NCBI GenBank assembly: GCA_031552845.1
Contig: JAVBMC010000011.1
Location: 1 to 64,000, forward strand
DNA: 64,000 bases
Direction of reading: 5' to 3'
Source of the DNA: JAVBMC01 sp031552845
GTDB taxonomy: Bacteria > Verrucomicrobiota > Kiritimatiellia > RFP12 > DVOR01
Part shown: positions 26,925-36,348 of the stretch, piece by piece
Numbering within the stretch: position 1 is the first letter of the stretch
How the letters are laid out: each line of letters opens with the position of its first letter
Made by a program: the position numbers and the translations under genes
Notes under the pieces: model-generated
Told to the model about the DNA's origin: nothing
The model's database searches: none
What the model saw: only the letters and a program-made list of their open reading frames with translations

Positions 26925-29570
26925 ATGATGCGGTGGTTTGTGACGTTTGCGGGGGTATTGGCGTTGGGGAGCGTAACCGCGGCGGAGCCGTTGAAGTATG
27001 AGGGCGTGAAGACGGGGCAGATTTCGTTTCCACTGGGCGGCATCGGCACCGGTTCCATCGGCCTTGGCGGTAATGGCGGGTTGATTGATTGGGAGATTTT
27101 CAATGCGCCGAACAAGGGTTCGCTAAACGGTCACGCGCACTTTGCTATCCGCACGGAGCAAAAGGGCAAGACGGTTGATGTGCGTATCTTGAATGGGGAT
27201 TTGCAACCACCTTATATCGGCTCGCTTGCGCACCGCAATGAACTTTTCGTAGGTTTCGGCTGGGGGCCGCGTGCCGAAACAATGGCGGGGCTGCCGCACT
27301 TCCGCAACCACACATTTCTGGGGAGCTTCCCGACAGCTAAGATTCTCTTTAGCGATCCCGAGGCACCGGTGAAGGCGGAGCTGGTGGCATGGAGTCCTTT
27401 TATTCCGAGCAACGCGGATGACTCGAGCCGTCCGCTGGCTATCTTTGAAATCACCGTTGAGAACACGACCCAAGAACCTTGCGACTATGCTCTGACCGGC
27501 GTGCTGGCGAATCCTTATCGCACGCAATCCAACAAGAATGCCGTGGTCAAACACGATGGGTTGACGCAGTTGATTCTCACACGCGGCGGTGACACCACGG
27601 ACTTTGAATACGGCGAACTGGCACTCACCACTGACGCCGCGCAGACGTCGTATCAGGAATACTTTTTTCGTGGAGGATGGTCAGACCCACTGGAGGCTTA
27701 CTACCACGACCTCAAACAGTCCGGCCCATTCAAGAACCGTCGTTACGAGACTTCGATCGGTAACGGCTGGCGGCAGGATTCAGGATTGCTGGCAGCACAT
27801 TTCAGCCTCAAGCCCGGTGAACGGCAAACGGTCAACTACATCATCTCATGGCACTCGCCCAACCGTCGCGAACTCGGCCGCGAAGCCGATGAACGCGCCA
27901 AGGAGAGTGGCATCGCCAACCGATGGCTGAACTACTACGCCAAGCTCCAAACCTCCGCCGCCGATGGCGCGGTTTATGCCTTTGCCAATTATGCACGCCT
28001 GCGCAAGGATACATTCGCCTTCCGTGATGCGCTCTTCAATTCGAAGCTGCCGCAATCGGTGATTGATGGCGTGTCGGCGAATCTTTCGACCTTGCGCAGT
28101 CCTGTCGCGTGGCGGCTGGAAGATGGCACGTTCTATGGCTGGGAAGGTGTCGGCACGACAGTCGGTTCGTGTGCGGGGAGCTGTTCGCACGTGTGGAACT
28201 ATGCGCAAGCCCTCCCCTTCCTCTTCCCGGAGCTCGAGCGCACTATGCGTAACGCGCAGTATTTTTACAATGTGGATGAGAACGGCGGTGCGCACTTCCG
28301 CCTCAAACTCCCGCTGGGCTGCCGTGCAAAAGTTTCCGATCATCGTCCCTGCGTGGATGGGCAATTCGGCGAGGTGATGAAGACCTACCGCGAGTGGAAG
28401 CTATCCGGTAAGACCGATTGGCTCAAGAGCGTCTACCCCACCCTCAAGCGTACCATCGAGTACGCTTGGAGCGAGAAGAACTACGACCGCTGGGATCCCG
28501 AACAAAGCGGCGTGATGCGCGGCCGCCAGCACAATACCTTGGACATTGAATTTTTCGGTCCCAGCGGCTATCTCAACGCCCACTATCTCGGAGCACTCAA
28601 GGCCGGCGCCGAGATTGCCGACGCCATGGGCGACAAGCCCTTCGCCGAGCTCTGCCGCGGCATCTTCGCCAAGGGTAAAGCTTGGACAGATAAGAACCTC
28701 TTCAACGGCGAAATCTACTTCCAAGATATCGACGTAACGGACGAGAGCATCCTCAATGGTTTTGACGACCATGGCTCGGCGCGCGATTATTATTGGAACG
28801 CCGAGCACAAGCAGATCAAATACCAGCTTGGCCCTCACGGACGCATCATCGACGCCCCGCTCGCCCAATGGTACGCCACGCTCTACGGCATTGGCGAAAT
28901 CCTCGCGCCGGAGCAGGTGAAGACCAATCTTGAGACGCTTTACAAATACAACTTCCTCTCGATGCGTGACGTGGCCAACACGTGGCGGATATTCGGCCTG
29001 AACGATGAAAAGGGTGTTATCATGAGTACTTGGCCTGATGGCATTGAGCGCCCGGTTATTCCCGCCTGTTATTCCACGGAGCTTTTCAACGGGCAGGAAT
29101 GGGCGTTTGCCTCGCACCTCGCCCTCTTTGGCGAACTCGACAAAGCAACTGCCGTGGCAGACGCCATCCGCCACCGTTACGACGGCGAACGCCGTAACCC
29201 TTGGAGCGAGATCGAATGCGGCAGCAATTATGCCCGCAGCATGGCCTCCTACGGAATGCTGTTGGCTTGGAGCGGTTTCACTTTTGACCTCACGCAAAAC
29301 CGCCTCGGCTTCTCGCCGCGCCCGAAGGGAGACTTTCAATGCTTCTGGAGTGTTGATGGCGCTTGGGGCGAATTCATGCGTGCTGCAAATACCTGCACCC
29401 TCACCCTGGCTTATGGCAAGCTCAACCTCCAAACCTTCGCGGTAGAGGGGCAATGGAAAACAGCCGAGCTCAACGGCAAGCCTATCGACATCGCCGCCAC
29501 GGGACAAGTCACAACCTTCTCCCGCCTGCAAACGCTCGCCGCCGGCGATACCCTCACCCTCCGCCGCTAG
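26925..29570 (+). CDS. GH116 family glycosidase (GBA2-like beta-glucosidase/glucosylceramidase)
   Basis: 881 residues with a signal peptide (1-19, ends VTAA), so secreted or periplasmic. The N-terminal GBA2-like domain has GQISFPLGGIGTGSIGLGG and GGLIDWEIFNAP. The catalytic (alpha/alpha)6 domain has HNTLDIEFFGPSGY near residue 540, whose Glu should be the nucleophile, and DAPLAQWYATLYGIG near 642, equivalent to the family's D-x-LAGQWY acid/base region. GH116 enzymes cleave beta-glucosides, beta-xylosides or GlcNAc-linked substrates; which one is open. An AGGTGAGG site precedes ATG. A GH2 gene follows. Confidence 0.88.
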   Translation: MMRWFVTFAGVLALGSVTAAEPLKYEGVKTGQISFPLGGIGTGSIGLGGNGGLIDWEIFNAPNKGSLNGHAHFAIRTEQKGKTVDVRILNGDLQPPYIGSLAHRNELFVGFGWGPRAETMAGLPHFRNHTFLGSFPTAKILFSDPEAPVKAELVAWSPFIPSNADDSSRPLAIFEITVENTTQEPCDYALTGVLANPYRTQSNKNAVVKHDGLTQLILTRGGDTTDFEYGELALTTDAAQTSYQEYFFRGGWSDPLEAYYHDLKQSGPFKNRRYETSIGNGWRQDSGLLAAHFSLKPGERQTVNYIISWHSPNRRELGREADERAKESGIANRWLNYYAKLQTSAADGAVYAFANYARLRKDTFAFRDALFNSKLPQSVIDGVSANLSTLRSPVAWRLEDGTFYGWEGVGTTVGSCAGSCSHVWNYAQALPFLFPELERTMRNAQYFYNVDENGGAHFRLKLPLGCRAKVSDHRPCVDGQFGEVMKTYREWKLSGKTDWLKSVYPTLKRTIEYAWSEKNYDRWDPEQSGVMRGRQHNTLDIEFFGPSGYLNAHYLGALKAGAEIADAMGDKPFAELCRGIFAKGKAWTDKNLFNGEIYFQDIDVTDESILNGFDDHGSARDYYWNAEHKQIKYQLGPHGRIIDAPLAQWYATLYGIGEILAPEQVKTNLETLYKYNFLSMRDVANTWRIFGLNDEKGVIMSTWPDGIERPVIPACYSTELFNGQEWAFASHLALFGELDKATAVADAIRHRYDGERRNPWSEIECGSNYARSMASYGMLLAWSGFTFDLTQNRLGFSPRPKGDFQCFWSVDGAWGEFMRAANTCTLTLAYGKLNLQTFAVEGQWKTAELNGKPIDIAATGQVTTFSRLQTLAAGDTLTLRR

Positions 29571-29590
29571 CCGTCGGTAGACAATCGGGA

Positions 29591-29626
29591 AAACAGCCCC
29601 GTCTATTAGAGGAATGCGGGCTGTTT
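29591..29626 (+). terminator. Probable terminator hairpin after GH116
   Basis: AAACAGCCC ... GGGCTGTTT with an 18-base loop, 20 bases after the stop. There is no long T run, so efficiency is uncertain. Confidence 0.45.
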
Positions 29627-29661
29627 CAGGGTGGCTCTGTACTGACAGGAATGGGGATTTT

Positions 29662-29800
29662 GTGCCAAACGTTTGGCAAGCAGGTTTTCAACGTTTGCCA
29701 ACGTGGCATCCAACGTTTGCCAAGTCTGCGTCCAACGTTTGCCGCCAATATGTCAGTCTAGTGAAACAAATGCGCGAGCCTAGTGAAACTTTTGCGTCAG
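29662..29800. repeat. Palindrome array 2, 22-nt pitch
   Basis: AACGTTTG recurs at 29668, 29690, 29712 and 29734, exactly 22 apart. The first unit is a perfect palindrome, TGCCAAACGTTTGGCA; later ones are CAACGTTTGCCA. CTAGTGAAAC then occurs at 29758 and 29780, again 22 apart, as if the same array continued with a changed core. It lies between GH116 and GH2. Confidence 0.87.
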
Positions 29801-29846
29801 ATGACTGAAATAAAAGTGTGCGTTGAGAGGCTAAACGCGATGAGGC

Positions 29847-29861
29847 GGCTTCGGCGAAGCC
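29847..29861. repeat. REP-like hairpin
   Basis: GGCTTC, GGC, GAAGCC, followed by CTACCCTCCCC, between palindrome array 2 and the GH2 promoter. Confidence 0.65.
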
Positions 29862-29921
29862 TACCCTCCCCGCCACGCAACCTGTGGAGGGTGGTTGAGT
29901 GAGAGACCGGAATACTTTTGG

Positions 29922-29950
29922 TCGACAGCTTCCCGTGGAAGTGTTATAAT
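29922..29950 (+). promoter_or_regulatory. Promoter for GH2 gene
   Basis: TCGACA (29922-29927), 17-nt spacer, TATAAT (29945-29950), with a TG one base before the -10 (extended -10). Confidence 0.72.
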
Positions 29951-29990
29951 GGAGGCGTTGAAAGTGCGTAATATGAAGGGGGAGGTGTGT

Positions 29991-31847
29991 ATGTTGCACA
30001 AGGGATGGCTGGGTGTACTGGCGGTAGTGGCGGTGGCGGGTATTGTGGAGGCAGCGGTGCCGCGGCCGGAGTATCCGCGGATGCAGTTTCGGCGCGAGCA
30101 GTCGTGGATCAATTTGAATGGTGAATGGAACTTTGAATTTGATCATGGGCGGTCGGGTGTAGAGCGAAAGCTGTATGAGCACCCGGAGCTGTTTACGCAG
30201 AAGATTGTAGTGCCGTTCTGTCCGGAGTCGAAGCTCTCGGGCTTGGGGCACACGGACTTCGTGGAGTCGGTGTTTTACCATCGTGAAATTGAGATTCCGG
30301 CGGAGTGGGCGGATAAGAAGATTCTGCTGAACTTTGGCGGGGTGGATTATCATGCACGGATTTGGATTGATGGTAAGGAGGCGGGCTGGCATACGGGCGG
30401 GTCGTCGCCATTCTCGGTGGATATCACGCAGTTCGTCAAGCCGGGTGGGAAGCATCAGTGCGTGGTGCAGGCGGTAGATTTGGTGAGGAGCCGTGAGCAG
30501 GGGTTAGGGAAGCAGTCGTCTGAGCTGTTGTCGTCGGGCTGTACCTATACGCGCGTGACGGGGATTTGGCAGACGGTATGGCTGGAAGCGGTGCATCCGC
30601 AGGGTTTGGCGGAGTGTCATATTGTGCCGTGTATTGATACAGGGAACGTAATGTTTACACCGAGATTTCACTCGACACTTGAGGGTGATCGGTTTCGTAT
30701 TACGGTGTTGAAGGGCGAGCAGTTGGTAAGGGGATTTGGAATGGAGGCGGTGGATGGGTATCCGATGAATCTGGTGATGGAAGGGTATATGCTGTGGGAA
30801 CCGAATCAGCCATTTTTGTATGATGTGGTGTTTGAGGTGATGCGTGACGGAAAAGTGATTGACCGCGTGGAGTCGTACTTTGCGATGCGAAGGTTTAGCA
30901 TCAAGGGGAACAGACTATACCTCAACCATGAGCCGATATTCATGCGAATGGTGTTGGATCAGGGGTTCTATCCGGATGGAATCTGGACAGCGCCAAGCGA
31001 TGCGGAGTTGAAGGGAGATATTGAGCGTGCGATGGCGATGGGGTTCAATGGCGCACGGCTGCATCAGAAGGTGTTTGAGGACCGCTTCCACTATTGGGCG
31101 GATAAGCTGGGGTATCTGACGTGGGCGGAGTATCCGAGCTGGGGGATGGATTTGTGTTCGGCAAGGGCGCGTGAGAACTTTTTGAGCGAGTGGCCGGCGT
31201 TGGTGCGGTATTTGCGCAACCATCCGTCGATTGCCGCATGGACGCCGTTGAATGAGACGGTCGCGCCGTCGGAGGTGCGTTTGGCGGGGGTGTTTTGGGA
31301 TGGGCCGGATGGGTTGCGGCTGCGACAGTATCGGGATTGGGTGACGGCGGTTTATGATACCACAAAGGCGATTGACCCCACGCGCCCGATTAACGATGTG
31401 AGCGGGTATGTGCATGTGAAGACAGACATTTGGACGGTGCATCCCTACTGCCCCGATGCGAAGAGTTTTGGAGACTTCATCTTCAGCGCCGCACCGAAGG
31501 CGGCGGTGCATGTGCCGAAGTATGAGGTGCCCTACTCCGGCCAGCCGTATGTGGTGGATGAGTTTGGCGGATTCAAATACAGCCCGGAGTTTGCACGTGA
31601 GAAGATGGAGGCAGGCTGGGGCTATCACGGGCTGCAAATCAAAACTGAGGACGAGCTGATTGCCAAAATCCGTGAGCAGGTGAATCTGATGGTGGCGAGT
31701 CCGCTGATTGCAGGGTATTGTTACACACAGCTGACGGACGTCGAGCAGGAGCAAAACGGCGTCTATACCTACGACCGCAAGCCGAAGGTCAACGTCAAAA
31801 AGATGGCGGAGGTTTTCGGCGCCAAACCGTCTTGGTCGGCCTATTGA
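29991..31847 (+). CDS. GH2 family glycosidase (beta-glucuronidase/galactosidase-like), secreted
   Basis: 618 residues from ATG 29991, chosen because GGGGGAGGTG lies just before it and a signal peptide (MLHKGWLGVLAVVAVAG...EAA) follows; a longer frame begins upstream of the transcript start. N-terminal jelly-roll domain (WINLNGEWNFEFD, VPFCPESKLSGLG), Ig-like middle, TIM barrel with acid/base Glu in PLNETVAPSEV near residue 420 and nucleophile Glu in VVDEFGGFKY near 523. Typical of PVC GH2 proteins; substrate unassigned. A strong terminator follows. Confidence 0.9.
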   Translation: MLHKGWLGVLAVVAVAGIVEAAVPRPEYPRMQFRREQSWINLNGEWNFEFDHGRSGVERKLYEHPELFTQKIVVPFCPESKLSGLGHTDFVESVFYHREIEIPAEWADKKILLNFGGVDYHARIWIDGKEAGWHTGGSSPFSVDITQFVKPGGKHQCVVQAVDLVRSREQGLGKQSSELLSSGCTYTRVTGIWQTVWLEAVHPQGLAECHIVPCIDTGNVMFTPRFHSTLEGDRFRITVLKGEQLVRGFGMEAVDGYPMNLVMEGYMLWEPNQPFLYDVVFEVMRDGKVIDRVESYFAMRRFSIKGNRLYLNHEPIFMRMVLDQGFYPDGIWTAPSDAELKGDIERAMAMGFNGARLHQKVFEDRFHYWADKLGYLTWAEYPSWGMDLCSARARENFLSEWPALVRYLRNHPSIAAWTPLNETVAPSEVRLAGVFWDGPDGLRLRQYRDWVTAVYDTTKAIDPTRPINDVSGYVHVKTDIWTVHPYCPDAKSFGDFIFSAAPKAAVHVPKYEVPYSGQPYVVDEFGGFKYSPEFAREKMEAGWGYHGLQIKTEDELIAKIREQVNLMVASPLIAGYCYTQLTDVEQEQNGVYTYDRKPKVNVKKMAEVFGAKPSWSAY

Positions 31848-31866
31848 ACCTCAATCAGCCACACGC

Positions 31867-31896
31867 GGGCACGGCACATAACGCCGTGCCCTTTTT
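31867..31896 (+). terminator. Rho-independent terminator after GH2
   Basis: GGGCACGGC, 7-base loop, GCCGTGCCC, TTTTT. Confidence 0.93.
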
Positions 31897-31957
31897 GGGA
31901 ATCCGTGCGTGGCTAGTCTCCGTTGCGAGTTTCTTCATAGAAAAACGGCAAATTGAG

Positions 31958-31987
31958 TTGAAATGTACCTGAAAAGTAAGGTATAAT
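31958..31987 (+). promoter_or_regulatory. Promoter for the Minf_1886-family gene
   Basis: TTGAAA (31958-31963), 18-nt spacer, TATAAT (31982-31987), 42 bases before the ATG. Probably also transcribes the Xer gene. Confidence 0.7.
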
Positions 31988-32029
31988 GATGGGACTGGGG
32001 TTCAGTGTACCACGTGCCCCGTTGTTGAT

Positions 32030-32413
32030 ATGAAAATTGATAAACTCTCAAACGTGATCAAACAAATCTGCCGGCATGATTCACGTTATGCGCCCGATGC
32101 TTATGAGTTCCTGCTGGAGGCATTGGCAAGTGCCATGGAGGAGATCGTCGAGGAGACCGGTTTCCCGCGCCACTTGAGCGGCAAGGAGCTGGCGGAGGCC
32201 ATCCGCGATTATGCCAAATATACCTATGGTCCGATGACATTGACGATGCTCCACGAATGGGGCGTGACGAAGACGGCGGACTTTGGCGATATCGTCTACA
32301 ACCTGATCGATGCCAAGCACTTGAGCAAAGAGCCGACAGATACGAAGGCTGACTTCGAGAATGTCTACGACTTCGAGGAAGTGTTCAACAAGCCTTACAT
32401 GCCCAGAGCTTGA
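32030..32413 (+). CDS. Minf_1886 family protein
   Basis: 127 residues. Matches a small conserved family known mainly from Verrucomicrobia, Planctomycetes and relatives: DSRYAPDAYEFLLEAL, HLSGKELAEAIRDYAKYTYGPMT, LHEWGVTKTADFGDIVYNLIDA and YDFEEVF. Function is unknown; it is near-universal in that phylum group and is a useful marker for the origin of this DNA. It lies 37 bases before the Xer gene. Confidence 0.85.
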   Translation: MKIDKLSNVIKQICRHDSRYAPDAYEFLLEALASAMEEIVEETGFPRHLSGKELAEAIRDYAKYTYGPMTLTMLHEWGVTKTADFGDIVYNLIDAKHLSKEPTDTKADFENVYDFEEVFNKPYMPRA

Positions 32414-32450
32414 GCATGCGTCTTGGTAATCCGCGCAAGGAGCGTCCGCA

Positions 32451-33419
32451 ATGACAGACCTGCCCGATGACAGCGGTATCCGCGTGCATCCGGCGGTGGC
32501 GAAAGATCCGCACATTGACCGTTTCATGCGCTACCTGCGGGCAGAGCGTAATACCTCCAAGCACACGCAGAGCGGCTATCTGCAGGACCTTGGGCAGTTT
32601 GCGGCACATCAGTTTCACGACAGCCCTCCTCCCTTTGACTGGCTCAAGCCAACGAAGCAGGATATCCGGCGGTTCCTCGCGGATTACTTGGCCGATGGGA
32701 ATGGCAACGTATCCGCCTCGCGCAAGCTCTCCGCCCTGCGGACGTTCTACCGCTACCTGCTGCGCGAAGGCGTGACGGATAAAAACCCCACGGCCACCAT
32801 CCGCAATCCCAAGAAGCCGAAATCCTTACCGAAGATTGTGGAGGCCTCTGCCGTGGAGCGTCTGCTCGAAGCTCCGGATATCGCAGATGGCGGTAATGCC
32901 TACATCCGCCATCGCGATACCGCCCTCTTCGAAATGCTCTACAGCACCGGCGCGCGCGTAAGCGAGCTACTGGCTTTGAACTGGGGCGACATTACTCCGC
33001 GTGAGGACAGCTCCGCCACTTGCATCTTGTACGGCAAGGGCAATAAAGAACGCCTCTGTGCCATCGGCAAACCGGCCTATGCCGCACTGCAAGCCTTGCG
33101 CACCGCGGCGGACAAGCTGCCGCCCGGCGTAACGCCCAAGACGCCAATCTTCTTGAACTTGAAAAACTTTGAGCGCATCACCGCGCGGTCGGTTCAGCGT
33201 ATCCTCAAAAAATACCTAGCACAGGCGGGGCTACCGCCGGACATCACCCCGCATACCCTGCGGCACGCTTTTGCAACGCATCTATTGGATGCGGGCGCAG
33301 ACATCCGTAACGTGCAGGAGATGTTGGGGCACAGCAGCCTATCGACAACGCAAATCTATACGCATGTATCGATTGAGCGGCTTAAAGAAGTTTACCGTAA
33401 AACCCACCCGCGCGCCTGA
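32451..33419 (+). CDS. Tyrosine recombinase, XerC/XerD type
   Basis: 322 residues. N-terminal SAM-like core-binding domain (FMRYLRAERNTSKHTQSGYLQDL), then the catalytic domain with Arg in YSTGARVSELLAL, Lys in YGKGNKERL, H-x-x-R in TPHTLRHAFATH, His in LGHSSLSTTQIYTH and the Tyr nucleophile in IYTHVS. Full length and without phage or integron genes around it, so most likely the chromosomal Xer that resolves dimers at dif. XerC versus XerD cannot be settled. AAGGAG precedes the ATG. Confidence 0.9.
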   Translation: MTDLPDDSGIRVHPAVAKDPHIDRFMRYLRAERNTSKHTQSGYLQDLGQFAAHQFHDSPPPFDWLKPTKQDIRRFLADYLADGNGNVSASRKLSALRTFYRYLLREGVTDKNPTATIRNPKKPKSLPKIVEASAVERLLEAPDIADGGNAYIRHRDTALFEMLYSTGARVSELLALNWGDITPREDSSATCILYGKGNKERLCAIGKPAYAALQALRTAADKLPPGVTPKTPIFLNLKNFERITARSVQRILKKYLAQAGLPPDITPHTLRHAFATHLLDAGADIRNVQEMLGHSSLSTTQIYTHVSIERLKEVYRKTHPRA

Positions 33420-33487
33420 ACCAACAGACAGGCAATCGAGTAACCTCCAAGCACCCTCACGGCAAGCACTATTATCCGCGCTAAGAT

Positions 33488-33997
33488 TTATTCTGCGGTG
33501 CCATCGGCGCGCAAATCAAGTGCCATAGCAATTTCCGGGCAGGTGAAAGGGTCGGCGTGTTTAGTGCAGTAGATACAGCCGCGGTAAATTTTGTGCATGA
33601 TCATGGTCTTGGGGATTTCTTTAAAGCCCAAGGTTGCAAAGAAGCCCGGAGTAAAGGTCAGCACCAACGCCTGAGCCGGACGGAAAGGTTTAATGCGCTG
33701 AATGACCGATTGAATCAACAGCGTACCAATGCGGCGGCCCTGCAAATCTTTACGGACAGCTACAGATTGGATTTCGACCGTGACGTTGCGTGAGTTGCCG
33801 ACCTCCGGGAGGATCTGCCAGCAGGCACAGGCGACAATGCCTTCGGGGCCTTCAACCAGCACAAAACGGTCGATATGTTCGATGATCCGGTTCGGCGGGC
33901 GGGCAATCAATTCGTCGGGATAGGAACGGATGAGCTTATCAATTGCAGCCACATCATCCAACGTGGCCGCACGAGCCTTGTAACCATCATCAGCCAT
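33488..33997 (-). CDS. GNAT N-acetyltransferase, N-acetylglutamate-synthase-like
   Basis: 169 residues with the acetyl-CoA loop VRKDLQGRRIGTLLIQSV near 80-97. The C-terminus (FFATLGFKEIPKTMIMHKIY, CIYCTKHADPFTCPEIAM) resembles the short stand-alone N-acetylglutamate synthases (ArgA-type GNAT) with a Cys cluster. Arginine synthesis is therefore possible but not shown; no arg gene is adjacent. It follows the GHL10 gene by 16 bases on the same strand and may be read through from the exopolysaccharide operon. Confidence 0.7.
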   Translation of the reverse strand: MADDGYKARAATLDDVAAIDKLIRSYPDELIARPPNRIIEHIDRFVLVEGPEGIVACACWQILPEVGNSRNVTVEIQSVAVRKDLQGRRIGTLLIQSVIQRIKPFRPAQALVLTFTPGFFATLGFKEIPKTMIMHKIYRGCIYCTKHADPFTCPEIAMALDLRADGTAE

Positions 33998-34013
33998 GAC
34001 TGTCCCTTAAAAA

Positions 34014-35900
34014 TTATTCTCCGCCCATCCGCTTGACGAAGTTGCCGTCGAACGTAAAGTAGGCAACGCCGCCAAGTTTGGACTGCTCGGCAAAACGGGC
34101 TTGCGCGGCCATGCCTTTGGCGTCCAGCTGGCTTTCGTCTGCGGAATAGCCGATACCCGCCATAATCTTCGCGGGATTCTCAACGCCTTTCACACAGCTC
34201 TCAACCATGGATTCAAAGCCGTAAGTGGTGTTGGAGTAAATCATCGGGCAGACAAATTCAAGCAAGTCTTCTTCCAGCCATGCCGCCCAATCCTGTCCGC
34301 GGCGAAGCGCAGACTCCGGCGTGGGGAATACCGCAGCCGACAATTCGCATTTGGGATTCATGCGCTGGACTTCCTCGCGGGCGGCTTTAACGAAAGATGT
34401 CACAAGGCTCTTCTTGGCTTCGGAGCCTTCGTTCGGGAAGCGCACGTAGTCTAAATGAATGCCGTCAACACCACGGTAAACCAGAGCTTTAATGCCATCA
34501 ATCACCAGCGCGGAGTGTTCTTTTTCAAACATGCCGAGGCTCTTGGTGTCCGCTGCCCAGCAAATGACCCAAGCATGCACCTTGAGGCCATGTTTGCGGC
34601 CTGCATCCAGCAACGCCTTCAGGCTTTCGTCCTTGTGCGTGGGAACATCACGCGAGGTGACATCACGCCCTTTGAGTTCAAAGAACACGCGTTTGCCTGT
34701 CTGCAGATTGACAAAGACATCCGTCAATCCTGATCGTTTGAACTCGGCAAAGCAGGCATCCCATCCGCCCGGCACGCCGGAGTAAGGGCGATCAATCCAA
34801 ACACCGGTGCGGCCAAAGCGGGGCACGTTCACATGGTCGCTGGTCACGCCAAAGATGCGGGACGACGTAATCATGCGGGGCGCCAGCTTTTTAACAATCG
34901 CTTCAAACATCTCCACCGCTTCGACAGACGGTAACGGTGGCAGATGAGAGAACCATGCGCCCGAGGATACCAGTGCGCAGGCAGGCGTACCATCAGTCCA
35001 AACGGCAAATGGTTTGTTATCCTTATCCAACGGCTCCACGGGCATCAGATTATTGGTCGGTGCGGGGACAAGCAGTTTTTTACTCGGCACTTGCATGGCA
35101 TCCCACAGCTTGCCGGACGGCGCGGCGCGGTAGGGGAATAAACGGATGCCCATAGCTTCTGCTAAGCGCGGATCGCTTTGATAGAACATCATCAGCTTGC
35201 CTCCGCCTTGAACATACTTCCGTAGCTGAGTGACGTGCTTGGGGATCAGTTTTTCAACGTACGGCACAGCAACCAAGTCATAGCGGTCTAACGTGGCGAT
35301 GTCCGACGTAATGACAGACTGCACGCCGGCACGGGCGAGGGACTTGCGCAGGCGGTTCGCACAATCAAGGGTCGTCCAAGATTCGTCGAAGGTTAACAAC
35401 GCCGTTTTGGGCGTCGCGAAATCAAAACCGTTCCAAAACACTTTGGCAGGAATCACCAGATCTTTCCGCCAAAAAGAGAGGCGGAGGGTTTTGGAATCAG
35501 CCCAGTCGAAGGGACGGCCTGCGTCATCCCGAAACGCCGTCGCAGGACAGATGGCCCGATAGGTGTGGTTGCCGACTTCTTCAATATCCGGCTGTAACGT
35601 GCCCCACTTGCCTTTGGCATTCAGGTGAACAGTCAGTCCCGTCAAGACGACAGGCTGCTCTGTGGTGAAGGTCAGCATCATGATGCTGGCCTTTGGCACG
35701 ACTTTGATGTCGTAGTCGCGGTAAACCCGGTCGGGCTTTTCGTCGAAGGGCAGGACAATCTCGAATGCCAGAGGCTGCGACCCCAACGCGAGTGCGCAAA
35801 ATGCCTGCACGCAGACCAGCCAAAAGACGGACGCCAGCTTGAACAACGGAGTTAATCCGTAACGAGGTGAATGCCCCTGTCGACTTTGCACGCTAAACAT
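34014..35900 (-). CDS. GHL10-type putative glycoside hydrolase, secreted
   Basis: 628 residues from ATG 35900, which has GGGGGAGGTG 5 bases upstream; a longer frame to 35990 lacks a site. Signal anchor around residues 17-40. The N-terminal half is an all-beta plus Rossmann-like region. The C-terminal TIM-barrel (from about 380) reads FGRTGVWIDRPYSG, FKRSGLTDVFVNLQTG, GLKVHAWVICW, GVDGIHLDYVRFP and EFVCPMIYSN, as in GHL10/DUF187 enzymes. PgaB of PNAG systems carries a related barrel fused to its deacetylase; here the barrel is a separate gene at the end of the same operon. Substrate unknown. Confidence 0.78.
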   Translation of the reverse strand: MFSVQSRQGHSPRYGLTPLFKLASVFWLVCVQAFCALALGSQPLAFEIVLPFDEKPDRVYRDYDIKVVPKASIMMLTFTTEQPVVLTGLTVHLNAKGKWGTLQPDIEEVGNHTYRAICPATAFRDDAGRPFDWADSKTLRLSFWRKDLVIPAKVFWNGFDFATPKTALLTFDESWTTLDCANRLRKSLARAGVQSVITSDIATLDRYDLVAVPYVEKLIPKHVTQLRKYVQGGGKLMMFYQSDPRLAEAMGIRLFPYRAAPSGKLWDAMQVPSKKLLVPAPTNNLMPVEPLDKDNKPFAVWTDGTPACALVSSGAWFSHLPPLPSVEAVEMFEAIVKKLAPRMITSSRIFGVTSDHVNVPRFGRTGVWIDRPYSGVPGGWDACFAEFKRSGLTDVFVNLQTGKRVFFELKGRDVTSRDVPTHKDESLKALLDAGRKHGLKVHAWVICWAADTKSLGMFEKEHSALVIDGIKALVYRGVDGIHLDYVRFPNEGSEAKKSLVTSFVKAAREEVQRMNPKCELSAAVFPTPESALRRGQDWAAWLEEDLLEFVCPMIYSNTTYGFESMVESCVKGVENPAKIMAGIGYSADESQLDAKGMAAQARFAEQSKLGGVAYFTFDGNFVKRMGGE

Positions 35901-35946
35901 CAAACACCTCCCCCTGTTGCCAATCATACGTCGGCAAATGCCGCTT

Positions 35947-36348
35947 TTACTCCCAAATATACTCGTCCGAGTTCTTCTGCTGGATATCATCTACCACGCC
36001 GGTCGGCGTCAGTTGACGGAAAGCCAGTAAGGTCTTTTCCTTCGGACGTGCCGCTTGAGCATCATCCGGCGCGGTCACAACCGGCGGCGAAGCAGGATCA
36101 TCAAACTTCTGGGGCTCAACAGGCGTAGCAGAGAACGGGTCGCTGATTTTTACCTTAAGAGCGTCTTCCGCATCGGCCTGGCGTTGAGCTTCCATCGCTT
36201 CAGCAGCGGCTTCGTCCGGCGTCTTACGGGTGTGGAACAGGCTCTTATAGAATGCCATCAGCAAGAAGAAGGCCCCCAACCCCCCAGCGATCAAGGCAAT
36301 GCTGGACATCGGCACACTCATAAGGCTAGCCATTGGTAATGGAAGCAT
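35947..36348 (-). CDS. Small single-pass membrane protein of the exopolysaccharide operon
   Basis: 133 residues from ATG 36348, preceded by AAGGAGG. One transmembrane segment (about 11-32, IALIAGGLGAFFLLMAF), then a polar Ala/Glu/Asp/Pro-rich cytoplasmic or periplasmic tail. It overlaps the ExeA-like gene by 23 bases. No family recognised. The position suggests a membrane adaptor for the neighbouring ATPases (inference). Confidence 0.65.
   Translation of the reverse strand: MLPLPMASLMSVPMSSIALIAGGLGAFFLLMAFYKSLFHTRKTPDEAAAEAMEAQRQADAEDALKVKISDPFSATPVEPQKFDDPASPPVVTAPDDAQAARPKEKTLLAFRQLTPTGVVDDIQQKNSDEYIWE

Noticed and set aside
32451..33419. Integrase of a mobile island
   Set aside because: Typical housekeeping Xer size and motifs; no attachment-site repeats or phage genes nearby.
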